Source: Glaciecola sp041380235
Lineage (GTDB): Bacteria > Pseudomonadota > Gammaproteobacteria > Enterobacterales > Alteromonadaceae
Assembly: GCF_041380235.1 (NCBI RefSeq)
Contig: NZ_JBGIYY010000008.1
Coordinates: 153,700-217,699, forward strand
Direction: 5' to 3'
DNA length: 64,000 nucleotides
The notes under the pieces were generated by a model, which ran no database searches, was not told the origin of the DNA, and saw nothing but the letters and a program-made list of their open reading frames with translations. Shown here piece by piece: positions 16,283 through 23,257 of the stretch. Position numbers and translations under genes: made by a program. Numbering within the stretch: position 1 is the first letter of the stretch; every line of letters begins with the position of its first letter.

Positions 16283-17506
16283 ATGCAGCAATACGACATT
16301 ATATTATTTGGCGCGACCAGCTTCGTCGGAGAGATTTTAACTGGCTACATGCTTGAAAAATATCCAGTGGGTGGTGACCTAACATGGGCCATTGCTGGTC
16401 GCTCAGAAAGTAAGTTGTCAACGCTGAAAGCCTCTTTTGGCAGCGCGGCAGAGGCGCTCACCGCTATTGTTGCCGATACCAGCGACCAAGCAAGTGTTGA
16501 TGCAATGGTCGGCTCAACAAAAGTGATCATTTCTACCGTTGGTCCTTACGCCTTATATGGTGAGCCGGTGGTTAAATCATGTGTCACGCAGGGCACTGAT
16601 TATTGTGATTTGACGGGTGAGCCCCAATGGATTAAAAAAATGGTCGACCGGTATGAAGATGCCGCTAAAATCTCTGGCGCACGTATTGTACACAGCTGTG
16701 GTTTTGACTCCATACCCTCAGATTTGGGCGTGTACTTCTTGCAAGAAATTGCCAAGGAACGCTTTGGTCAATATTGTTCGACCGTTAAAATGCGCGTAAA
16801 AACTATGAAAGGCGCTGCTTCTGGGGGCACAGTAGCCAGCATGATGAATATGATCAAAGAGGCAACCAAAGATAGAGAGTTACGCAAACTCCTAGTAAAC
16901 CCTTATGCGCTTTGCCCGCCTGATCATCCCTTTAAAACCAAGCAAATTGACTTAAAAACCCCTGCCTATGATAACGATATGCAGGCGTGGGTCGCCCCGT
17001 TTGTAATGGCGGCGATTAACATTCGGATCGTGCACCGTACAAACTCCTTGTTGGCAAATCAATATGGCGAAGACTTTCGTTATGATGAAGCCATGATCAC
17101 CGGCAAAAGTATATTGGGAGGCGTTGGTGCAACTGCGTTTTCTGCGGGAATGGGTGGTTTTATGCTGGCAGCCGCTATTCCTCCTAGCCGTTGGTTGATG
17201 GAAAAAACTATACTGCCGAAGCCAGGTGAAGGGCCTAGTCCTAAAGCGCAGTTAGCCGGTTATTACGATTTACGTTTTGTTGGCAAAACTCACGATGGAC
17301 AAACCATACGTTGTAAAGTCAACGGCGACCGTGATCCAGGCTATGGCTCGACGGCTAAAATGCTTGGCGAATCGGCAGTTTGTTTGGTTAAAGATATTAG
17401 TAAAACGGACAAAGCCGGCGGCTTTTGGACACCGGCGAGTGTTTTTGGCCATACGATCATAGAGCGCTTAGAGGCCAACGCAGGCTTGAGTTTTTCAGAA
17501 GAGTGA
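16283..17506 (+). CDS. Saccharopine-dehydrogenase-like reductase (trans-acting enoyl reductase type)
   Basis: A 407-residue protein with an N-terminal Rossmann motif DIILFGATSFVGEIL, a WAIAGRSESKL second strand, and the conserved VGPYALYGEPVVKSC and HSCGFDSIPSDLGV blocks of the saccharopine dehydrogenase-like family. The mycobacterial member Rv2953 is a trans-acting enoyl reductase in phenolic lipid synthesis, and others are lipid-droplet associated; true lysine-pathway enzymes look different. A lipid role is therefore plausible here beside WS/DGAT genes, but the substrate is unknown. A short hydrophobic segment near residues 280-300 (GAT..GGFMLAAAIPPS) may contact membrane. AAGGA lies before the ATG. 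Confidence 0.82.
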   Translation: MQQYDIILFGATSFVGEILTGYMLEKYPVGGDLTWAIAGRSESKLSTLKASFGSAAEALTAIVADTSDQASVDAMVGSTKVIISTVGPYALYGEPVVKSCVTQGTDYCDLTGEPQWIKKMVDRYEDAAKISGARIVHSCGFDSIPSDLGVYFLQEIAKERFGQYCSTVKMRVKTMKGAASGGTVASMMNMIKEATKDRELRKLLVNPYALCPPDHPFKTKQIDLKTPAYDNDMQAWVAPFVMAAINIRIVHRTNSLLANQYGEDFRYDEAMITGKSILGGVGATAFSAGMGGFMLAAAIPPSRWLMEKTILPKPGEGPSPKAQLAGYYDLRFVGKTHDGQTIRCKVNGDRDPGYGSTAKMLGESAVCLVKDISKTDKAGGFWTPASVFGHTIIERLEANAGLSFSEE

Positions 17507-17516
17507 AGTGCAGATT

Positions 17517-17543
17517 ATACTGCCGCATTGCTTGCGGCAGTAT
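17517..17543. terminator. Inverted repeat, probable bidirectional terminator
   Basis: An 11-bp perfect stem ATACTGCCGCA / TGCGGCAGTAT with a 5-base loop sits 10 bp after the reductase stop and 27 bp before the converging gene end at 17570. No U-run follows on either side, so it is a weaker terminator than the others in the window. Confidence 0.55.
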
Positions 17544-17569
17544 GAATGTTTAGTAGACGCAAACGCCGA

Positions 17570-17896
17570 CTATTGGCGCTTCAAAGAACGATAACCATAT
17601 TGTACAACAGACACAATTTTGCCCGTTGCATCGCGCTCGAAGCTAATTGGCTCAGCCAAGGTACCATCCGCACGCTGTTTGCGAAAAGTGTCGCCCTCAT
17701 CGTGTACCCATGTTTGTATATTTCCAGTAACATCATCATCAAAAATGTTAATAGAAAACAGCCCATTTTCATTCACACCAATATAGCTATCATCGTCATA
17801 ATTAGGCACGTAGTAAATACCTTTTGAAGTCTTGCAAAGAAATGCATGGTGTGGCGTACGTTCGTTGTTCGGGGGGGGATTAAAGTTACATTGCAC
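17570..17896 (-). CDS. Hypothetical 108-residue protein with a C8 tract at its start
   Basis: No family recognised. The protein is polar with several acidic Tyr-rich turns (GIYYVPNYDDDSYIGVNENG) and looks beta-rich; it carries two early cysteines. The only in-frame start is the GTG at 17896, two bases from an ATG at 17898 in another frame. A run of eight C in the coding strand (G at 17871-17878) follows within 25 bp; with nine C the ATG frame would join the body of the gene. It comes after the halogenase-like operon on the same strand, 116 bp beyond the start side of 18013. Function unknown. Confidence 0.5.
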   Translation of the reverse strand: MQCNFNPPPNNERTPHHAFLCKTSKGIYYVPNYDDDSYIGVNENGLFSINIFDDDVTGNIQTWVHDEGDTFRKQRADGTLAEPISFERDATGKIVSVVQYGYRSLKRQ

Positions 17897-18012
17897 ATAG
17901 ATTCAGGTAAAAACAGTAAGCAAGTTTTCTATCAGAATGCTTGTTTCGTTAAGACAGGTCCTGAACTACAGCTTACTCACTGAGAATAAGCTGGGCCTTC
18001 AAGGTCTCAATA

Positions 18013-19521
18013 CTATTTGCCTAATGTGCTGACTGTTGACGGGCAGTATCGCTTAATAAAATCATTATGATCAGGCCATGACTGAACTCTCTTTTTAACT
18101 GCGCCGCTAATGGTGTCTAAGAAGCGTTTTAGCTCATCATCTTCCATCATATCCACAATTGGATGATATTGCTCTGGCATGAGGCCTTGGCCCATCATTA
18201 CCTGTATCCAAGAAGTTTCACCAAATAGCTCCTCGTCTTTTTTAAATACCTGCCCGCTTTCTTTAAAAAGCTTCATGCGGTGTTTCAGAGAGTCTGGCAC
18301 ATCCATATTTTTGCAGTAACGCCAAAACGGAGTGTCGGCGCGCTCGGTTAAGTGATAATGCAGAATAATAAAATCTTTTATATTTTCGGCTTCTTCTTTT
18401 GTTTGCGCGTTATATTCCTCTACATCCGATTTATTTATCCCTTGAGAGGGGAACATCTGCAATAAGCGCACAATGGCACGCTGAAATAGGTGAATACCGG
18501 TGGACTCTAATGGCTCAATAAAACCCGACGATAGGCCCATCGCAATACAGTTTTTGTTCCAGTACTTTCTGCGCTGACCGGTTTTAAATTTGATTACCCT
18601 CGGTTCGTTGAGACGCTCGCCGTCAATATTGTTAAGTAAAATTTGGGTGGCTTCGTCATCAGACAGGTATTTACTACAAAATACTAGGCCATTTCCGGTG
18701 CGGTTTTGCAGCGGAATGCGCCACTGCCAACCAGCATCTCTAGCGATGGCTCGGGTATAGGGAATTGGAGCGCTAACGGTTTTGGTTTGCACTGCTATTG
18801 CGCTGTCGCAAGGCAGCAAATGGCTCCAGTCGTCATAGCCGGTATGTAAAGCTTCTTCAATTAACAAGCCTCTGAAGCCTGTACAGTCAATAAATAAGTC
18901 ACCGTCTACCACCTCGCCGGAAGCTAGTGTCAGTGAATCAATAAAACCACTTTCGTCATCTAAGTTAACCTTGGAGATTTTGCCTTCAAGCCTTTTACCG
19001 CCATACTTTGCGGCAAGGTTTCTTAGATATTTAGCGTAAAGGCCGGCATCTAGATGATAAGCATGGTTTAGTTCTTGTCCTTGCTGTACGGCAAATCTGC
19101 CTTGTCTTGCACCTAAATGCTCAGGCACATAATCGCCAAGTTCAGAAGCAATCCCGCGCTGTTTGCCTTTTAACCAAAAATGCTGAAAGCCGGCGGCCCA
19201 GCAACCTTGGCCTAAAAAGCCGAAAGAATGCAAGTAGTCTTGTTTAACATCACGCCAGTTTTCAAACGCAATGCCGAGTTTAAAGGTGGCGTTGGTGGCC
19301 GCCATAAACTCTTGTTCGTTAATACCCAAGAGCTGATGAAAAATATGTAGGGTCGGGATGGTGGCTTCACCCACGCCCACGGTAGGAATGTCGTCAGATT
19401 CAATCAGCACGACCTCAAGATGTTTACCGATCAGCTTTGAAAATGCAGCTGCCGCCATCCACCCGGCAGTTCCACCACCTGCTATCACTACCTTTTTAAT
19501 TTTTCTGTCTTGTTTGTTCAA
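18013..19521 (-). CDS. Flavin-dependent tryptophan-halogenase-like protein (copy 1)
   Basis: A 502-residue member of the tryptophan halogenase family (FADH2, O2 and halide to hypohalous acid, then halogenation). FAD motif GGGTAGW (15-21), the FK lysine corresponding to the catalytic Lys of PrnA (Lys81 in NATFKLGIAF), the family fingerprint WQWRIP (265-270) and the catalytic Glu in EPLEST (Glu339) are all intact. No signal peptide, so it should be cytoplasmic. It ends the operon halogenase-SapC-cupin-halogenase typical of TonB-receptor loci in Alteromonadales, Caulobacterales and xanthomonads. The natural substrate is not known; free tryptophan is not assured. Confidence 0.87.
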   Translation of the reverse strand: MNKQDRKIKKVVIAGGGTAGWMAAAAFSKLIGKHLEVVLIESDDIPTVGVGEATIPTLHIFHQLLGINEQEFMAATNATFKLGIAFENWRDVKQDYLHSFGFLGQGCWAAGFQHFWLKGKQRGIASELGDYVPEHLGARQGRFAVQQGQELNHAYHLDAGLYAKYLRNLAAKYGGKRLEGKISKVNLDDESGFIDSLTLASGEVVDGDLFIDCTGFRGLLIEEALHTGYDDWSHLLPCDSAIAVQTKTVSAPIPYTRAIARDAGWQWRIPLQNRTGNGLVFCSKYLSDDEATQILLNNIDGERLNEPRVIKFKTGQRRKYWNKNCIAMGLSSGFIEPLESTGIHLFQRAIVRLLQMFPSQGINKSDVEEYNAQTKEEAENIKDFIILHYHLTERADTPFWRYCKNMDVPDSLKHRMKLFKESGQVFKKDEELFGETSWIQVMMGQGLMPEQYHPIVDMMEDDELKRFLDTISGAVKKRVQSWPDHNDFIKRYCPSTVSTLGK

Positions 19522-19577
19522 AATACAACCTCAGTACTCATCGTGCCTGCAAGCGAATCATCAAACTTACTTTAGGC

Positions 19578-20594
19578 TCATTGTTTTAACCTATTTAACA
19601 GGTAGGCTCTTAGTTTTCTTGCAGCCATTTCATCAAGTGGTTTTGACAATATTCCTTTTGCTTCGTCAGGAATATAATCCATATCGTTATCGTCATGATC
19701 AAATACATAGTGGTCAAAATGCGCTTTCCATGCCTGTCGTTGCTCTTTAGATAAATCACGTAAACTGAGCATCGCCAGCATTAATGCATTATTGGGACTT
19801 CCCATAAAAGCTGGGCTATCTCGCCACCAGTGGGTAACCAATACATTAAAGGCCTCAAAGCTCTGTACATGATGCCACCACATGCCGGGTAAAAATAGTG
19901 CGTCTCCGGGTTCGAGTTCAGCGACTTGAGCAGAGGCTAACGCTTCTTTGAATTTTGGGAATTTTTCAAAGTCTGGCGCATCAAAATCAACTACGCTGAT
20001 GTCTTGTCCGCCGGGCGCGAAGCCCATTGGGCCTACATACAAATTGGCGACTTGCTCAGGCGGAAATAATGTGAATTTTCGTCGTCCTACAGCGCAGCAC
20101 GCTAAGTTATTCGGAAAGTCGTAGTGTGCGGCTATTTTACTGCGGTTGCCTATCCATATAGTGGTGAGTGGATGAAGATGGTCTATTGACGCATTATTTT
20201 GCGCAGTGTAGCCCGGTAAACATCCATTTATCTCTGTTGAACCTACATACACTGTTGGCGGCGCAGGATCGTTAACATGAGAAAGAAGTTTGTCTAAGAC
20301 CTCGTTCAAATTTACTTTGGCGCTACTAAAATTGAAACCCGTCATATTGCTGTCGTAAAACACTCGACCTTTATTTTCAGGCTCACTAAAACTTACATTG
20401 ACAGGATTGCCTGAATAAAAACCGCGCAGATAATCGGCCGCCTTAGTTGCAGACTCTTTACCTGCTGACACTATGGGCCAATCGTTAGCAAAGCCTCTAA
20501 GAATCAGGGGCTGGCTTGAGTTGAAGACAAAATCAGGAATGTCACCAGGTTTGCAGTGATTAATTTCTTTTACTTTTTTGTCTATTGTTAACAC
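19578..20594 (-). CDS. Cupin-like (JmjC-type) Fe(II)/2-oxoglutarate hydroxylase-like protein
   Basis: A 338-residue protein of the cupin_8/JmjC-like family. The iron facial triad is visible: His157 and Asp159 in AAHYDFPNN and a distal His in MWWHHVQSF (241/242). The fold-typical block RRKFTLFPPEQVANLYVGP precedes the substrate-site loop. Relatives hydroxylate protein or tRNA residues. It is 56 bp upstream of halogenase copy 1 and 30 bp downstream of the sapC gene on the same strand. Substrate unknown; protein-bound residues are possible given the family. Cytoplasmic. Confidence 0.85.
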   Translation of the reverse strand: MLTIDKKVKEINHCKPGDIPDFVFNSSQPLILRGFANDWPIVSAGKESATKAADYLRGFYSGNPVNVSFSEPENKGRVFYDSNMTGFNFSSAKVNLNEVLDKLLSHVNDPAPPTVYVGSTEINGCLPGYTAQNNASIDHLHPLTTIWIGNRSKIAAHYDFPNNLACCAVGRRKFTLFPPEQVANLYVGPMGFAPGGQDISVVDFDAPDFEKFPKFKEALASAQVAELEPGDALFLPGMWWHHVQSFEAFNVLVTHWWRDSPAFMGSPNNALMLAMLSLRDLSKEQRQAWKAHFDHYVFDHDDNDMDYIPDEAKGILSKPLDEMAARKLRAYLLNRLKQ

Positions 20595-20624
20595 CAGAAT
20601 CCCCTTAGCCTATGCTTTACAACG

Positions 20625-21353
20625 CTACAGACCAAGCTGCTGGTTTTTGCGATTCAACAAGCCGCGGATATTAGACTGTGACGCTATCGCCATGTAGATG
20701 GCCTGCAAGTAACCTCTGGCGTGCAAAGAGGCAAGGGTTTGTGCGTCTAACTCATTTAGTTTCTCTTCGCATATGGTGTAAAACCCGCTCATTTGGTGCT
20801 TGCTCGCGTCGTTTAGCTCTAAATCTAAGGTGAAGGGCTCAAGCAGCTCATGCTCAAGCAACAAGTCGATAAACGTTTTGCTATCAACTATGCCGTGATG
20901 GATCGCCTCGAGCATATCGGCGATTGCGTCTAAATAGGGTGTATTGCTACCGAACTCCAAGAACAAAGCTTCACCGTGTTCTAGATTAACTCTAGGGTGG
21001 TCCATATCGATGTGCAGTACGCGCTGCTCTTTTTGTTGTCCGTCTTCATTTACGGTTTGCTTGCCAATCAAAAATGGTTGACGAGCAACAGTAAGCGGAA
21101 TATAGGCCGCATCCCATTTTCCATTTTGTAAAAACAAGTTCTCTTGGTCTTGAAAACCAAACATGGCGACTGCAAAAAACTGCCCGGTATTTGGGTCTTT
21201 GTTAAAGAAAATTGGATAATAGGCTTGTGCACTTCTAAACTCTGCAGGAAAAGTTAGGCTATACCATAAGTTGTCACCGTATTTGGGCGAGCGCTCGGTG
21301 ATCACTTTTACATCTTTATGGTCGATACTGTTGAGTAATACGTTGTTTGCCAT
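20625..21353 (-). CDS. SapC family protein
   Basis: A 242-residue SapC-type protein: the blocks YGDNLWYSLTFPAEFRSAQA, YYPIFFNKDPNTGQFFAVAM and LFLQNGKWDAAYIPLTVARQ are the family hallmark. The name comes from S-layer/peptide-related annotation; the activity is not established. In TonB-receptor loci it regularly travels with tryptophan-halogenase-like and cupin genes, as here (58 bp after halogenase copy 2, 30 bp before the cupin gene). Not the ABC-transporter SapC of enteric bacteria. Confidence 0.87.
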   Translation of the reverse strand: MANNVLLNSIDHKDVKVITERSPKYGDNLWYSLTFPAEFRSAQAYYPIFFNKDPNTGQFFAVAMFGFQDQENLFLQNGKWDAAYIPLTVARQPFLIGKQTVNEDGQQKEQRVLHIDMDHPRVNLEHGEALFLEFGSNTPYLDAIADMLEAIHHGIVDSKTFIDLLLEHELLEPFTLDLELNDASKHQMSGFYTICEEKLNELDAQTLASLHARGYLQAIYMAIASQSNIRGLLNRKNQQLGL

Positions 21354-21410
21354 CTTGTCCTAATTTCCTTGTTGTTGAACGTTTTCTTTTGCCTTAAAGC
21401 CAAGTCATCG

Positions 21411-22976
21411 TTAAATCTTAGGTAAACCAAATTGTTTTATTTTGTTGAGTAAGTCTCGATTGGTCGGTAAGGTCGCCAAAAGGTGTTTAGTGTGTTTCGC
21501 GTTATCATTAAATAGGCGTTCGGCTCTTTTAGTCAAATCTAGCCGTTTCTTGCGAGGCTCCTCCGTTACAAAGCCCATCCCATACAAGATATATTGATAA
21601 CTCGCCGAAGGAAACATTTCTTCGGTATGTGTTGCGTCGTAATAGTACGGTGCTTGAGTCTTCCATAGGGTTAGTTGCTCTTGCAGGCTCTCAGGCAGTT
21701 GTGAATTGTCACTGATGTCTCGCCAGTAGTCAGAATCACTTCTCTTACTTAATACATAGTGTAATTTAAGAAAATCGACGATATTTTGCCAGCGATGCAA
21801 GAATTTAGAGTTAAAACGTTTTGCCACAATATCCATCGCTAGACGATTGGCTGGTAGTTGTTCACTGACCATTTTCGCAGAGAGCTCTATTAAGGCTAAG
21901 GCAGTGGCCTCTAGGGGCTCTATAAAACCTGCTGATAAACCAATAGCTACACAGTTTTTATGCCAAAACTTTTCACGGTGGCCCGGATCAAAACTGATTT
22001 TTCTAATAGCAATGTTGTGTGCTTCTTTGTCGCCCATGATGGGGGCGATGTAGGCACGCAGCTCTTGTTCGGCGCTTTCGTCGCTAATATATGCGCTAGA
22101 GTAGGCATAGCCGACTCCTCTGCGTGAGGGCAGTGCGATATCCCATATCCATCCAGCGCTTTGTGCCGTTGCGCAAGTAAACGAGCCTATCGGGCTGTCG
22201 GGGCTTTGATGGGGCACATGAACAGCGAGTGCAGAGTCGTTAAATAAAACATGTTTTTGACTAACAAAAGGAATGCCAAAATGCTTGCCCAGCAATAGAG
22301 ACGATGTGCCGGTGCAATCTATAAACAAATCGCCTGAGATGTCGCCATGGCTTTTACTCGATATAGAATCAATGTCGCCATTCTCGGCACTATTGACCTT
22401 TGTTACGTGGTCAACAATATGTTTGACCCCAAGCTTTTGTATGCAGTGGTTTTTTAAAAGCGTAGCAAACTTACCGGCGTCGAGGTGATAGCCGTAGTTG
22501 GCGTTAAAATCATATTCGGCCGTAGAAATTTGTTTAGGCGCCAGGTCGCGTTCACCCAAGTGGCTCTGCGTGCATACCGCATCAGCAAAACTTATTTGGT
22601 CTCGGTATGCTTGCCAAAATGGCGCAAGATTCGTTTCGTTAAAGCCATGGGGTAAAGTGTAAGGATGGTAGTAATATTCGTTGGTATTGGTGTGCCAATT
22701 TGTGAATTTTGAGCCCTGCTTGAAACTTGCGTCGCACGCTAGCAAAAACTCAGTTTCGGAAATTCCCATTTTTTTCAAGGTGGTGCGCATTGACGGCCAA
22801 GTGCCTTCACCCACGCCAATGGTCGGTACATCTGCCGATTCAATTAAGGTGACTTCAAGGTTGTTTTGTGACGTTAAATCTTGATCTGCGGCATGCTCCG
22901 CGGCAATGATGCCAGCGCTTAGCCATCCTGCAGAGCCACCGCCAACAATGACAATTTTTTTCAAGGGTTTTTGCAT
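21411..22976 (-). CDS. Flavin-dependent tryptophan-halogenase-like protein (copy 2)
   Basis: First gene of the modification-like operon, 521 residues from the ATG at 22976; the frame opens at a TTG at 22994, but the ATG follows GAGGTCGGG. The FAD motif GGGSAGW and the lysine in DASFKQGSKF (Lys86) are kept. The fingerprint is WIWDIA rather than WxWxIP, and the catalytic block reads EPLEAT where copy 1 has EPLEST. Thus the key Lys and Glu remain but the substrate-side residues differ, so the two copies probably have distinct substrates or halide behaviour. About 280 bp with the receptor's terminator separate it from the TonB receptor, so it likely has its own promoter. Confidence 0.87.
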   Translation of the reverse strand: MQKPLKKIVIVGGGSAGWLSAGIIAAEHAADQDLTSQNNLEVTLIESADVPTIGVGEGTWPSMRTTLKKMGISETEFLLACDASFKQGSKFTNWHTNTNEYYYHPYTLPHGFNETNLAPFWQAYRDQISFADAVCTQSHLGERDLAPKQISTAEYDFNANYGYHLDAGKFATLLKNHCIQKLGVKHIVDHVTKVNSAENGDIDSISSKSHGDISGDLFIDCTGTSSLLLGKHFGIPFVSQKHVLFNDSALAVHVPHQSPDSPIGSFTCATAQSAGWIWDIALPSRRGVGYAYSSAYISDESAEQELRAYIAPIMGDKEAHNIAIRKISFDPGHREKFWHKNCVAIGLSAGFIEPLEATALALIELSAKMVSEQLPANRLAMDIVAKRFNSKFLHRWQNIVDFLKLHYVLSKRSDSDYWRDISDNSQLPESLQEQLTLWKTQAPYYYDATHTEEMFPSASYQYILYGMGFVTEEPRKKRLDLTKRAERLFNDNAKHTKHLLATLPTNRDLLNKIKQFGLPKI

Positions 22977-23190
22977 GGTTTTACCCGACCTCAAGCACGT
23001 TTCAAAAAGGGTCTAGCGTTTGCATCAGACGATACCATAAAACAACACTTTTGATGACTCTTGTAAGCAGTATTAAACGACTGTGCAGATACTACCGATC
23101 AAAGAAGCTGTGTAAATTTAATGAAACAGTTCACAAGCACTAGGCGCTTTTGGAAAAATGCGGTAATTGTTAGATTGTTAGATATAAAAA

Positions 23191-23225
23191 AGCCGCATCA
23201 AATAACGGGAATATTTGATGCGGCT
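23191..23225 (-). terminator. Rho-independent terminator after the TonB receptor gene
   Basis: A 13-bp perfect stem AGCCGCATCAAAT / ATTTGATGCGGCT followed on the minus strand by a U-run (A-run at 23184-23190). It starts 33 bp beyond the receptor stop codon and separates the receptor from the halogenase operon. Confidence 0.92.
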
Positions 23226-23257
23226 AGTATCGTCTTACTTATCACATACCGCAGTGA

